From: Paenibacillus plantarum
GTDB lineage: Bacteria > Bacillota > Bacilli > Paenibacillales > NBRC-103111
Direction: 5' to 3'
NCBI RefSeq assembly: GCF_013141695.1
Contig: NZ_WHNY01000064.1
Location: forward strand, 62,001 to 126,000
Length of the DNA: 64,000 nucleotides
This document shows, in pieces, positions 25,201-34,792 of this stretch (its first letter is position 1; every line of letters starts with the position of its first letter). Both the position numbers and the translations under genes were made by a program. The notes beneath the pieces are model-generated. The model was not told the origin of the DNA, did no database searches, and was given only the letters and a program-made list of their open reading frames with translations.

Positions 25201-26806
25201 GCTATGTGTGGTGGATGATATTCGAAGTGTCGTGGATATGATTACGAAGAAAATTCCATGGGAAGATCATGGCATCGAAATCGTAGGCAGTGCGACCAAT
25301 GGCGAGGAAGGTTTTGCAGTCATTCGTGAAACACGGCCAGACCTTATTCTAACGGACATTCGTATGCCCAAAATGGATGGCTTAGAAATGACTCGCAATA
25401 TTATGGAGATCCTGCCGACGAGTAAAGTTGTCATTTTGAGTGCCTATACAGATTTCGATTACGCGCAAAAAGCGATCCAATATGGCGCATTAGATTATGT
25501 GAAGAAACCTTTTTCCATTGAACAGATTGTGAAAGCGGTCGTAAAGGCGAAAGAGGTGTGGGAGCAGGAGAACTTGAGCCGTACCCAGCTGATCGGTCTT
25601 CAACAGAAGATTAAGGAAAGCATGCCGGCCCTTAGACAAGAGTATCTGTCACTGTTGGTTTACCATCAGACCAATGAAGCCGAACTGGCGCGGTTATCTG
25701 ATTTTCTAGACATTAATGAATTGAAGCCGCCATTCGCTGTGATGACGATCCAAATCGATCAGTTTACCGATAAATATGGGGAAGTGCCGGTGAAAGAGCT
25801 AGAGCTTGTGCGTTTTTCCTTGCAAAATATTGTAGAAGAGACGATTGCCCTAGGCGAGGCAGCGGTTGTGTTCCGGGAGGGTTTCAATCGCTATATTTGT
25901 ATTCTCCATGTGGCGAATCTGGAAATGCCGATTGCGATTGCAGATCAGTGCTGCGCGAACATAGCGCGTCATACCAAATTTACGATCTCCATTGGCATCG
26001 GCCAATGTGTAGAGACCGTTCAAGAACTGCCGAAGAGCTATCAGCAGTCGCTTAGCGCGTTATCGTATCATTTTTACACGGGAGGCAATGGTGCATTTAG
26101 CTTTAATTCGAATGCACAAGCCGTTCCTGTGGAGTGGATTTATACGGAGGATAGCGAGAATGAGTTCTTGTTCGCTTTCCGCTCGGGCAATCGAGACGCC
26201 TGCGTCGAGTGGGCGATGACGATTTTCACGGAGATGGGGAAAGTGTCCGTTCTCCCTGAGCCTGGTGTCGTAGAGCGACTGCTGCAAGGCCTCGTGCTCC
26301 GCATGCTACGTGTGCTGATGGAGAAATTCCCTCGCCATAGCTTAGCTGAATTTGAAGCGAAGAATCAGGAAATCAGAGATAGCGGTGCGGCTATCCTAGA
26401 ATATCGCGCCTGGTTCATTGAGCTGTGCGAAATAGGCTGTCGACTGATCCATCAAGAACGGGCGAGCGAGTCGCAGAAAATTATCCTTCGTTCCGCTGAG
26501 TACATCAAGGCGAATCTGGATATCGATTTGACCTTGGAGCACTGTGCAAAGCAGGTTAATTTAAGCTGGGGTTACTATTCGAATTTGTTCAAAAAAGTAA
26601 CCGGTTCGACCTTCCAACAATTCGTTACGCAAGCGAAAATGGATAAGGCGAAGTCGATGCTGATCGAGGATTATCAGGTGCAAGAAATTGCGCAACAGCT
26701 GGGCTACGAGCATCGGCGTTATTTCAGCGAGGTATTTAAAAAGCAGACCGGTCTCACACCGACGGAATTTAAAGAAATGTCACTGGGCAAGCCCTCCAAG
26801 CCGTGA
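25184..26806 (+). CDS. Two-component response regulator with AraC output, YesN type
   Basis: A 540-residue regulator. The receiver domain (about 1-125) has phospho-acceptor Asp58 in LTDIRMPKMDG and the conserved Lys in DYVKKPF. A long linker follows, and the C-terminal AraC double HTH is at about 435-540 (SWGYYSNLFKKVTG, then HRRYFSEVFKKQTGLTPTEFK). The start at ATG 25184 is set by GAGGAGG and lies inside the kinase gene, so the two are translationally coupled. The likely target is the importer/lyase operon that begins 152 bp downstream. Confidence 0.93.
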   Translation: MDRLIKLCVVDDIRSVVDMITKKIPWEDHGIEIVGSATNGEEGFAVIRETRPDLILTDIRMPKMDGLEMTRNIMEILPTSKVVILSAYTDFDYAQKAIQYGALDYVKKPFSIEQIVKAVVKAKEVWEQENLSRTQLIGLQQKIKESMPALRQEYLSLLVYHQTNEAELARLSDFLDINELKPPFAVMTIQIDQFTDKYGEVPVKELELVRFSLQNIVEETIALGEAAVVFREGFNRYICILHVANLEMPIAIADQCCANIARHTKFTISIGIGQCVETVQELPKSYQQSLSALSYHFYTGGNGAFSFNSNAQAVPVEWIYTEDSENEFLFAFRSGNRDACVEWAMTIFTEMGKVSVLPEPGVVERLLQGLVLRMLRVLMEKFPRHSLAEFEAKNQEIRDSGAAILEYRAWFIELCEIGCRLIHQERASESQKIILRSAEYIKANLDIDLTLEHCAKQVNLSWGYYSNLFKKVTGSTFQQFVTQAKMDKAKSMLIEDYQVQEIAQQLGYEHRRYFSEVFKKQTGLTPTEFKEMSLGKPSKP

Positions 26807-26822
26807 GGGCTTGCCTGTTTTA
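26785..26822 (+). terminator. Terminator overlapping the end of the response regulator gene
   Basis: GGGCAAGCCCTC, still inside the coding region, pairs with GAGGGCTTGCC that includes and follows the stop codon, then TGTTTT. The 5' arm encodes the last residues of the protein, so the terminator and coding sequence are shared. Confidence 0.8.
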
Positions 26823-26957
26823 TGAACAAGTGGGAAGGGCAACATATAGGAACATATAGAAATATCTGCCCTCATTCAAGAGTTGACCTCATTATCAGGA
26901 CAAGGGGATTCTTTTACTATTAGAGATGTAAACAACAGATTTAAGGGAGGCTTACAC

Positions 26958-28352
26958 ATGATAAAGAAATTAGGGACGGTCACATTAACAGTCGCACTCG
27001 CAGGCAGCTTAGCAGCTTGTAGCTCCACCAAAACCGATACAGCAGCAAGTCCAGCGGCATCTGCGAAAGCATCAAGTGCACCAGCGAGTTCGGCTCCTAC
27101 CAAAGCCAAAACGAAGCTTTCTTATTGGACGGGTGACCGTCATGATATGGACTATATTAAGAGTGTTGTGCAGAAATTTAACGAGACGAATGGCGAGAAT
27201 ATTGAAGTTGAAATGGTTGTTAAAACAGAAGACTTTAACCAAGCGATTGATCTGGCTTTTGCTTCTGGACAGGCGCCTGACATTATCCGCGTTAAGGAAA
27301 ATACGATTCAGCCTTTTGCGGCGAAAGGCTATCTGAAACCCATTGATTCTTATCTAACGGATGCGATTAAGAAAGAATTCCCGGTCATTGATGATTTCAA
27401 CCGCATCGGTGGCAAAATGTACAGCCTTCCCAACTATGGATCGACGATTCGTCTCGTCTATAACAAAGACCTATTCGCAAAAGCAGGCATTGCAGCTCCT
27501 CCGAAAACGTTGAAAGAAATGGTAGAAGATGCTAAGAAGCTTACTGCTGTGGGCAAGGCTAATGGCTCCTATGGATTTGCACTAAACTTCAAAAGTCCAG
27601 AAAGTGCTCTAGGTCGTTCAGCAAGGGCTATTGCGGAAGTAAGCGGCTATGGTGGATTTGGTTTTGATTTCAAAACAGCAAAGTATGACTTCACAGGATA
27701 CAAAGATATCATGCAATCCTTCAAGCAAATGGTAGATGACGGCAGCACATTGCCAGGTATGGAATCCTTGGATATTGATCCACTGCGTGCACAATTCGCT
27801 GAAGGTAAAATCGGTATGTATATTTCTTATTCCTCGGAGCCAGGCGTATACGCGAATCAGTTCCCTGCCAAGATTGAGTGGGCAGCAGCACCGGTTCCTA
27901 CGATTGACGGTACGATCAAAGGAGCAAGCTCCTTCTTGGGTGGTCAATGGTTGTCCCTCAGTAACACGACCAAAAATGCCGATCAAGCTTGGAAGTTCAT
28001 GCAATATATGTACCAAGATGACGTATTGAAAACATATCATGAAAAAGGTTTCGGCTTATCCATGGTGCCGGCCGTGTCCTCCGTTGCGAAAAAACCAGAT
28101 ATCAAAGGGGTTGAAGGTTTCTTGCCAAACGCTAATGATGGCACATGGCCGCTTCAACCAACGGTTACGGTTGAAGGCATAAAATACAATGACGCCTTCG
28201 TCAAATATATGCTCAGCGGCGGTAACTTGGATCAGATTATACAAGATTTGAACAAACGTTATAACGATGCGTTGGATAAAGCTGTCGCTAAGGGCGATGT
28301 TAAAGTAACACCGAACGCAAGCTTTGATCCAATGAAATTAGTAAAGAAATAA
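26958..28352 (+). CDS. Extracellular sugar-binding lipoprotein, family 1 type
   Basis: A 464-residue lipid-anchored solute receptor. GGGAGG at 26945-26950 selects ATG 26958; the upstream in-frame ATG at 26883 has no site. The lipobox SLAAC gives Cys21, followed by an Ala/Ser linker. The body is a MalE/UgpB-like fold (LSYWTGDRHDM; PNYGSTIRLVYNKDLF; GGQWLSLSNTTKNADQAWKF), shorter than the LplA-type receptors of the other three importers. It heads an operon of receptor, two permeases and a cytosolic lyase, so it probably binds an unsaturated or acidic oligosaccharide. Confidence 0.92.
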   Translation: MIKKLGTVTLTVALAGSLAACSSTKTDTAASPAASAKASSAPASSAPTKAKTKLSYWTGDRHDMDYIKSVVQKFNETNGENIEVEMVVKTEDFNQAIDLAFASGQAPDIIRVKENTIQPFAAKGYLKPIDSYLTDAIKKEFPVIDDFNRIGGKMYSLPNYGSTIRLVYNKDLFAKAGIAAPPKTLKEMVEDAKKLTAVGKANGSYGFALNFKSPESALGRSARAIAEVSGYGGFGFDFKTAKYDFTGYKDIMQSFKQMVDDGSTLPGMESLDIDPLRAQFAEGKIGMYISYSSEPGVYANQFPAKIEWAAAPVPTIDGTIKGASSFLGGQWLSLSNTTKNADQAWKFMQYMYQDDVLKTYHEKGFGLSMVPAVSSVAKKPDIKGVEGFLPNANDGTWPLQPTVTVEGIKYNDAFVKYMLSGGNLDQIIQDLNKRYNDALDKAVAKGDVKVTPNASFDPMKLVKK

Positions 28353-28374
28353 GCGCTAATTGAAGAGCTGTAAA

Positions 28375-28404
28375 GCGAGAGTGGAGCTGAACCTCCACTC
28401 TCGC
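28375..28404 (+). terminator. Intercistronic stem-loop between receptor and permease genes
   Basis: A perfect 12-bp stem (GCGAGAGTGGAG / CTCCACTCTCGC) with a six-base loop. No strong T-tract follows, so it more likely stabilises the receptor mRNA or partly attenuates, giving more receptor than permease. Confidence 0.75.
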
Positions 28405-28436
28405 ACTTATCTTAGCGTTATATAGGAGGGAACGGG

Positions 28437-29333
28437 ATGAACAGGGCACGCCAGATCGGTTTTTCATACTTATTTTTATTTCCTAGCTTTCTACTGACCG
28501 TGGTACTGGGCGTCTATCCAATTACTTGGGCGATTCGCTATATGTTTTATGAGTACAAGGGTTACGCAGCACCAACCTTTATCGGCTTCGATAATTTCAG
28601 ACGGCTATTCCAAGATACCGAATATTGGCATTCCGTAATAAACACATTTGTTTATGCAGGTGGCAAGCTCATCATAACCCTTCCGTTATGCTTAGTACTC
28701 GCCGTTATATTAAATTCCAAGCTGCGTGGACGCAACTGGTTAAGAGCGATCTATTTCATGCCTACGATTATCAGTTCGGCTGTCATGGCTGTCGTCTTTT
28801 TTATCATTTTCAACTCGTACAACGGAATTCTTAATCAGTATTTACTAAAGTTTCATATCATCTCTGAAAGAATCGATTGGCTCGGACCCAAGCATGCGAT
28901 GCTGACAACGATCATCATTGCGGTGTGGGGGGCAGTAGGAAACTATATGCTGTTATTTCTGGCTGGTCTTCAAAATATCCCGAATGATGTGTACGAAAGC
29001 TCATCTTTGGATGGGGCAAACAAACTCCAACAGTTCTGGTATTTAACGATTCCGATGCTAGGTCCAGTACTTCAAATCGTTATTATGCTCGCCATTATTA
29101 ATTCCCTCAAAGGCTATGAGAGCATCATGGTTCTGACGGAGGGTGGACCGGTTGGCAAGACAGAAGTGATGTATCTTTATGTCTATAAACTCTTTTTCCC
29201 AACACCCTCAGGAGTTCCAACGGATCAACAATTTGGCTACGGCAGTGCGGTTGGTTTCGTGACCGCTGTCATTGTCGGCATCATCACACTGATCTATCAT
29301 GCGATGTCGAAACGTCTAAACAAACTTCAATAG
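28437..29333 (+). CDS. Sugar ABC importer permease, MalF/UgpA type
   Basis: A 298-residue permease with about six helices and the EAA loop (VYESSSLDGANKLQQFWYLT, then IPMLGP). The conserved TEGGPVGKTEVMYLYVY segment near the C-terminus is typical of MalF/UgpA proteins. GGAGGG precedes the ATG. It pairs with the next gene; the spacing of 18 bp indicates one transcript. Confidence 0.93.
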   Translation: MNRARQIGFSYLFLFPSFLLTVVLGVYPITWAIRYMFYEYKGYAAPTFIGFDNFRRLFQDTEYWHSVINTFVYAGGKLIITLPLCLVLAVILNSKLRGRNWLRAIYFMPTIISSAVMAVVFFIIFNSYNGILNQYLLKFHIISERIDWLGPKHAMLTTIIIAVWGAVGNYMLLFLAGLQNIPNDVYESSSLDGANKLQQFWYLTIPMLGPVLQIVIMLAIINSLKGYESIMVLTEGGPVGKTEVMYLYVYKLFFPTPSGVPTDQQFGYGSAVGFVTAVIVGIITLIYHAMSKRLNKLQ

Positions 29334-29351
29334 GGAGGAGAGACCAAAATC

Positions 29352-30242
29352 ATGGAAGTGAGAGAAGCGATACCTGCTGTTCATATAAAGAAACAAGAGC
29401 GAACATTTTCAATGGGGAAATTGGGCGGTAGGGTGCTGCTTTGGCTGTTCTTGCTACTTACAGCCTTACTCATCGCATTTCCTGTAGTTGTAACCTTTCT
29501 AGGCTCTTTTATGTCCAACGTCGAGATTACCAAGGGGGGCACCATCTTCCCGTCTTCCTGGCATTTCGTAAACTATAAGGAAGCCTGGGTACAGGCCAAC
29601 TTTGCGAGATTTACTTGGAACAGTATATTCTTGAGTGGAGCCACGACGATTGGTACACTAATTGTGGCATCGATGGCGGCCTATGTCGTTGACCGCATCA
29701 AATTTCCAGGTAAGTCCATCTATGTGGCGATTCAAGCGTCCACGATGTTTATCTCCATTGGGGCAGTCGTCATTAGACCGCAGTTCGAGCTGATGGTGAA
29801 GCTGCACCTGAATACGAGTTTATGGGGCGTTGTCCTCATTCTGATTAGCGGTCACGCCTATATCTTCTTTATTCTATTAAGCTTTCTGCAGGGTATTTCC
29901 CGGGAATTAGACGAAGCCGCACGAATTGACGGTTGCTCCAATAGCGGCATTTTCTGGCGAATTATTCTGCCTCTCATGCGGCCAGGACTTGGGGTTGGTG
30001 CCTTGTTTACCTTTTGCGGGGCGTGGAATGAGTACTTGCGACCGTTAGTGTTCACGATGACGAATCCGAAGTTGCAAACATTAACCGTTGGCTTATCTTA
30101 TCTGCGGTATGGGTCATCGGCAGCCGTTCAAACGCATTACATGTTGGCGGGTGCTTGCTTATCGATTTTGCCATTATTACTCGTATATATGATTGCGAAT
30201 CGTTCATTCATGCAAATGACGGCGGGTTCATTGAAAGGCTAG
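29352..30242 (+). CDS. Sugar ABC importer permease, MalG/UgpE type
   Basis: A 296-residue permease with about six membrane helices. The EAA loop reads LDEAARIDGCSNSGIFWRII and then LPLMRPGLG. GGGAGGAGAG lies just before the ATG. It ends in SFMQMTAGSLKG, and the lyase start codon follows 14 bp later, so the lyase is part of the same operon. Confidence 0.93.
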   Translation: MEVREAIPAVHIKKQERTFSMGKLGGRVLLWLFLLLTALLIAFPVVVTFLGSFMSNVEITKGGTIFPSSWHFVNYKEAWVQANFARFTWNSIFLSGATTIGTLIVASMAAYVVDRIKFPGKSIYVAIQASTMFISIGAVVIRPQFELMVKLHLNTSLWGVVLILISGHAYIFFILLSFLQGISRELDEAARIDGCSNSGIFWRIILPLMRPGLGVGALFTFCGAWNEYLRPLVFTMTNPKLQTLTVGLSYLRYGSSAAVQTHYMLAGACLSILPLLLVYMIANRSFMQMTAGSLKG

Positions 30243-30256
30243 GGGGGACTCTGACG

Positions 30257-32359
30257 ATGGATATTAAGCGTTTAGAGCGACTGCGTGGAAACGCAGTCAA
30301 CACAGAATTTCAATCAGCTATGGCGCTGTTACGACGGGATGCGGAAGAAGCGGCGAAGATCACCTTCGCCATTCGCTCCCATGAGCAAGGCGAATGGATG
30401 CACTATTATTATTGTGATGAAGATGGGACTCGGCTCACTTTCCAGTGGGACGAGCCCTTTCTTCATCTCTGTTCGACCTGTGGCAAGGAGAGGCGAAGTC
30501 AGCTGTTTGACAGGACTTGGATGTCGATCGCACATAGCCAGATCGGTCGAGCTGTCTATCACATTGCTTTACTGTACGCGATAGAACCTGACGCAGGTCG
30601 ATTGCAATTCGTTAAATCCTATCTGATGGCGTATGCCGACCACTATGAAACGTATGCCATCCATGGAGATATTCCTTATAATGGGCCAGGGAAATTATTT
30701 GCCCAAACTTTAGATGAAGCCCATTGGATCACGGATCTAGCACTTGGCTTTGATGTCATACAAGAGCATCTGACGCCAGATGAGGACACGCATATTCGGG
30801 CAGGGCTTCTGGAGCCCTGTGCTCGTTTTCTCATTGCACATAAAGAGAAGCAAATTCATAATCACTCGGTTTTGATTACATCGGCAATAGCCGCGCTGGG
30901 ACTTTTGCTACATGATCGTGATGTGCTGAATGCAGGCTTAGCAGGTGAATACGGCTTGGATGACCAGCTTGAACGCGGGATTCTTGAGGACGGCTTATGG
31001 TACGAGGGGAATGTGCAGTATCATTTCTATGCGTTTAAATCCCTGCTGCACTTTGCGTTAATAGCGGAAGGAACTCCGTGGGATGTTAGGCAAAAGAGTG
31101 CGCTGAAAGCGATGTTCGATTTCCCTTTGCAGCTAGTTCTGCCGAGTGGCATGATTCCGACGATGAATGATGCAGGGCGTGGGGATCATATCGGCACGTA
31201 TGCGCCTTATTATGAAATTGCTTATGATATATACGGAGACGGCAAATATCGTTCGTTCCTGGCTACAGCTTACGGTACAGCTGACGCAGATCCACGTATG
31301 AAAGAGGCAAGTCGAACGAAGCGAAATTCGATTTATGCCTTGATGTTTGGTCAGGACTTGATTGGACATGTAGAGGAGTCAGACATGCTTGGGGACGAGG
31401 TGCAGCGCACACGCTCTTTATTAGGAAGCGGGCTAACCAAGTTAGTGAATTCAACTGGCTGGCATGTGATCGTTAAGCATAGCCCATTCGGTGGCGAACA
31501 CGATCATATGGATCGTCTGGGGCTATCGATTATGCACGGCAATGTGCCGCTGCTCATTGACCCCGGTACGACGGCGTATGGAATCCCCGCTCATTTCGGA
31601 TGGTTTAAACATACGTACTCACATAACACGGTAAGTATCGACGGGGCGGATCAGCCGCCGCGAGACGGACGATTGATTCACAGGCAGGAAGAAGCATGGG
31701 GCGTGTGGTTGGAGACTGCTGTGGATTGGCTGGCAGAGGATTATTTGATGAAAGATCGTATTATCCTGCCTGCTGAGCTCAATCCTTGGGACACTGACGT
31801 CTATCAAGGGGCTCAAGTTCGTCGAATTAACCTGCTAGCAGAAGATCATTTATTAGATATCGTTCAAGTCACCGTACCAGTCCCGCGGGTGGTCCATGTA
31901 ACGAATCATTTTAGCGGCGTGCTGCTAGGCAAGGATGATGTTGCCAAATGGTCTACGTCGGAAGATCAACTAGGTCGACTGGATCAACAATGGTTCAAGG
32001 AGAAACGGAAGCTGGTGCAGGACCTATCGGCCTTCGAATATCGAATAAGTGAAGGCACGTTGGAACAACACGTCTGGTGCATGCAGCCAACAACGATATA
32101 TACGGCACTGACCCCAGATAATCCGCCGAGCGGGCAACGAACGTCTTTCATTACAACCGCTGCTGTGGAACAATGCGCGACTTTTGTGCAACTGCTGCAC
32201 GTTGACCGAAGTAGGGAAATGAAGGCACAGGGTCACCTTGAGGTTGTAGCGTTGTCGAATAGCAGCCTGCAAGTCGTGTGGAATCAAGCAGAATCACAGA
32301 TCACGTATGATGTGCAGTTGAACGGAGAGAAAGCAGAGCTGAGCAGGAGACATAGCTGA
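30257..32359 (+). CDS. Cytosolic heparinase II/III-like oligosaccharide lyase
   Basis: A 700-residue enzyme without a signal peptide, so it acts in the cytoplasm. The N-terminal half is an alpha/alpha toroid with an Asn-His pair at 202-203 (HNHSVLI) and DGLWYEGNVQYHFYAF. The C-terminal half is a beta-sandwich with His415 and His417 (GEHDHMDRLGL) and an LLIDPGTTAYG strand, the layout of oligo-alginate and heparin lyase families (PL15/PL17/PL21-like). AGGGGGG selects ATG 30257 over the upstream in-frame ATG at 30155. As the last gene of the importer operon it should cleave imported acidic oligosaccharides by beta-elimination. The exact family and substrate need profile searches. Confidence 0.88.
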   Translation: MDIKRLERLRGNAVNTEFQSAMALLRRDAEEAAKITFAIRSHEQGEWMHYYYCDEDGTRLTFQWDEPFLHLCSTCGKERRSQLFDRTWMSIAHSQIGRAVYHIALLYAIEPDAGRLQFVKSYLMAYADHYETYAIHGDIPYNGPGKLFAQTLDEAHWITDLALGFDVIQEHLTPDEDTHIRAGLLEPCARFLIAHKEKQIHNHSVLITSAIAALGLLLHDRDVLNAGLAGEYGLDDQLERGILEDGLWYEGNVQYHFYAFKSLLHFALIAEGTPWDVRQKSALKAMFDFPLQLVLPSGMIPTMNDAGRGDHIGTYAPYYEIAYDIYGDGKYRSFLATAYGTADADPRMKEASRTKRNSIYALMFGQDLIGHVEESDMLGDEVQRTRSLLGSGLTKLVNSTGWHVIVKHSPFGGEHDHMDRLGLSIMHGNVPLLIDPGTTAYGIPAHFGWFKHTYSHNTVSIDGADQPPRDGRLIHRQEEAWGVWLETAVDWLAEDYLMKDRIILPAELNPWDTDVYQGAQVRRINLLAEDHLLDIVQVTVPVPRVVHVTNHFSGVLLGKDDVAKWSTSEDQLGRLDQQWFKEKRKLVQDLSAFEYRISEGTLEQHVWCMQPTTIYTALTPDNPPSGQRTSFITTAAVEQCATFVQLLHVDRSREMKAQGHLEVVALSNSSLQVVWNQAESQITYDVQLNGEKAELSRRHS

Positions 32360-32765
32360 AAGTGTCTTTGACAGCTAAATTGTATAGAAAGCTGCCTCGG
32401 CTATTCTCTATGGGAGTTGGCAGGGACGAATCTACGCCCGAACCCGAGTGATGCGAATCGATATCGGATGGCCTTTGCTGAGGTAGAAGTGTACTGATAT
32501 TCATGGAGATAACCACGTTAGCCTTTGGGCTGATGTGGTTATTTTTTTAGATGAGTAGGAGTTGAGTAGCTGAATTTTCCAAATAAATGTAAAATATACA
32601 GTTATATTTGCCGATTCACCGGAGTTTTAGTGAATAAATGGAGAAGGTACATCTACTTTGAGCGAAATTAGTGGATTGGTTGATTTTCGCTCAAATTAAC
32701 TGTAGGAAATCCATCTATTGCGCCAAAATGGCGAGAATCAACACAAGTAACAACATAAAATCCAT
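32360..32765. other. Convergent gap with terminator and palindromic repeats
   Basis: A 406-bp non-coding gap between the lyase gene (plus) and an AraC gene (minus). It holds a terminator at 32510-32549 and, from about 32627, palindrome-containing repeats. No open frame with a ribosome-binding site was seen. Confidence 0.6.
32510..32549 (+). terminator. Terminator after the importer/lyase operon
   Basis: AACCACGT.AGCC pairs with GGCT.ATGTGGTT around a TTTG loop, followed by ATTTTTTT. It is about 150 bp after the lyase stop codon. Confidence 0.85.
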
Positions 32766-32768
32766 TTA
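32627..32768. repeat. Irregular palindromic repeat array
   Basis: Three palindromic cores follow one another: ATTCAC/GTGAAT near 32615-32636, a 10-bp stem TTGAGCGAAA (32658-32667) with TTTCGCTCAA (32685-32694), and CGCCAAAATGGCG near 32722. Each is followed or preceded by a shared CCATCTA-type block at 32650, 32712 and 32763. The last two blocks are 51 bp apart and the first two 62 bp apart. The array touches the stop codon of the AraC gene. Confidence 0.5.
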
Positions 32769-33626
32769 ATTTGTTTGTGACAGTTGGCTGGTTGGCAGTT
32801 GGATGCCATCCCGATACTGGCTGGGCGAGATGCCATATAACTTCTTGAACATCCGACTAAGATGCAGTTGATCCGTATACCCCACAGAGTATGCGATCTC
32901 CTTGATTGAAAGTGACGTACTCGTCAGCAGCTCACACGCTTTGCTCAGACGGATCTCGCCTAAGTAGTGCTGAGGTGGTGTCCCGATGGCAGCTTTGAAA
33001 AGGCTCGTGATATATTTACGGCTGAGCCCCAGCGTTTGCGCCATTTCCTCGATCGTAATTGTACGAGCATAATTGTTTTTCATAAAAGAGATCGCCTGCG
33101 CCACGTACAAGTCTTTGATGGTTTTCTGCTGCGAGAAGGAGGACTCCTGTTGAGAGGACTCCAGCAACAAGGCTAGAAAGGCATACAGTGCCGAAGTCAA
33201 CTGCAATGGTTTGCTGTAAACCTGCTGGTTCGCATCAAATAGTTTGTTGAAGCACTGCCTGATTTCCAACTCCCGATCGCATGTAATGACGGGATTGTCT
33301 GGTGTAAAGCCAGCTTGCCGCAAATAATCTTGGACGATGCCACCGCCGAATGCGACCCACGAAAAGTTCCATGGCTCCTTCTCGTCTGCCTGAAAAAAAG
33401 AAACGACATAGGGAGATATCAGAAAAACATGTCCCTGAGATAGGTGATACGTTACATCGCCGACACGATAAATCCCCTTGCCACTGTGAATATAGAAGAT
33501 TTTATAACTCTGCTTAATCGCAGGTCCCCAAGACTGGCCCCCGACGCATTGTTCCGTGCCCGTGTAATAGAATTGGATATCCTGTTGGGCTTCAATCGAG
33601 TACTGCGCAATTTTATGGTTGGCCAA
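32766..33626 (-). CDS. AraC-family transcriptional regulator
   Basis: A 286-residue regulator with a cupin-type N-terminal sensor (YIHSGKGIYRVGDVTYHL) and a C-terminal double HTH (LSRKYITSLFKAAIG, then LHLSRMFKKLYGISPSQYRDG). The start is a TTG at 33626 behind TAGGGAGC; no ATG is available nearby. It is divergent from the 33.8-37.2 kb gene group, with 142 bp between the start codons, so that group is the likely target. It also faces the importer/lyase operon tail to tail. Confidence 0.9.
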   Translation of the reverse strand: MANHKIAQYSIEAQQDIQFYYTGTEQCVGGQSWGPAIKQSYKIFYIHSGKGIYRVGDVTYHLSQGHVFLISPYVVSFFQADEKEPWNFSWVAFGGGIVQDYLRQAGFTPDNPVITCDRELEIRQCFNKLFDANQQVYSKPLQLTSALYAFLALLLESSQQESSFSQQKTIKDLYVAQAISFMKNNYARTITIEEMAQTLGLSRKYITSLFKAAIGTPPQHYLGEIRLSKACELLTSTSLSIKEIAYSVGYTDQLHLSRMFKKLYGISPSQYRDGIQLPTSQLSQTN

Positions 33627-33768
33627 CGGCAGCTGCTCCCTATACGTATTGAAAGAAAATATGTCTTTATGCTATATAGTGCTTCCATTGTATTATAGCA
33701 GTGACTTCCGATATGGACTAGAATGAACTCAATTCACATCAATTCATTGCAAAGTGAGGCAAACCAAC

Positions 33769-34752
33769 GTGACGAATATCCAACCATTTCTCAAAAAAGT
33801 ACGTCGATCTATCGATGCTCACCGAATAAGCACTTTGGGAGGGTACAGTCACAAGATCTCAGAATCTCTCGAAGCTGATTTGTATGGAACGGCAGATGCC
33901 GTCATTTTGCTATACACGATTGGTGAACTACCACCAGTAGGGAGCAGCGAGCATGAAAGCTTGGTGAAGACGTTGCAAGGCTTCCAACAGCCGGATGACG
34001 GGCTTTTTAACGCAGATAGCCATCATCCTGTTCATAGAACGGCCTATGCGGTAGCTGCTTTGGAGCTGTTAGACAGTAAACCCTGTTATCCGTTAACGGG
34101 CCTCCATCATGTGAAAAGCCGCGAAGGCATCCAAGAGTGGATGGAAAGCCTGGACTGGGCACAAATGCCATGGAGAGAATCTCATAAAGGCGCAGGCATT
34201 TATGCAGCGATGGTGCTGGCTGGCGAGGTTGACCAGGAGTGGGAACAGTGGTACTTCGCATGGCTCGATCAGGAAGCGGATCCGGAAACCGGTTTTTGGC
34301 GCAAAGGATCCATTCATAACGGAGCTCCACTATTTCATCATTTAGCCAGCTCATTTCATTATTTGTTCAATCAGAACTACCGCAAGCGACCTCTGCGATA
34401 CCCGAATCAGTGGGTCGATACGTGCTTAGCTATGCAAGTTGATGGACAGATTCCACTGAAGGCCGGTGCTTTAGGTTTTGTGGAACTGGATGTCTTGTAC
34501 ACGTTGATAAGTGTTGGTGAACAAACGCAACATAGAGCAAACGAGCTGCAAGCCATGATTAAAGCGATTGGCAACCATCTCCTAAGCAGTATTACAGCAC
34601 TAGCTGACGGGCCAGAAGATGGCTTATTTGAAGATATGCATTCATTATGCGGAACGGTTTGCGCGCTAGCCCTTGTCCAGTCCGTAATGCCTGAACAGGT
34701 CAATGCGAACCGAGTACTGCAGAAGATTTTAGACCGACGTCCATTTATCTAA
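33769..34752 (+). CDS. Unknown protein, probably an alpha/alpha toroid
   Basis: A 327-residue soluble protein of unknown function, with no signal peptide or membrane segments. Repeated helical pairs with short loops are visible (YGTADAVILLYTIG; GFQQPDDGLFN; HRTAYAVAALELL; LHSLCGTVCALAL-like end), the pattern of alpha/alpha-toroid folds such as terpene-cyclase-like or six-hairpin glycosidase-like proteins. AAGTGAGG before GTG 33769 fixes the start; the GTG at 33754 overlaps it. It leads a run with an aldo-keto reductase, an SDR and a ThuA-like protein, divergent from an AraC regulator, so a role in sugar metabolism is likely. No catalytic residues can be assigned. Confidence 0.75.
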   Translation: MTNIQPFLKKVRRSIDAHRISTLGGYSHKISESLEADLYGTADAVILLYTIGELPPVGSSEHESLVKTLQGFQQPDDGLFNADSHHPVHRTAYAVAALELLDSKPCYPLTGLHHVKSREGIQEWMESLDWAQMPWRESHKGAGIYAAMVLAGEVDQEWEQWYFAWLDQEADPETGFWRKGSIHNGAPLFHHLASSFHYLFNQNYRKRPLRYPNQWVDTCLAMQVDGQIPLKAGALGFVELDVLYTLISVGEQTQHRANELQAMIKAIGNHLLSSITALADGPEDGLFEDMHSLCGTVCALALVQSVMPEQVNANRVLQKILDRRPFI

Positions 34753-34792
34753 ACTTAAAATTTATTATTGATCATGAGAGGGGATCATGCAT

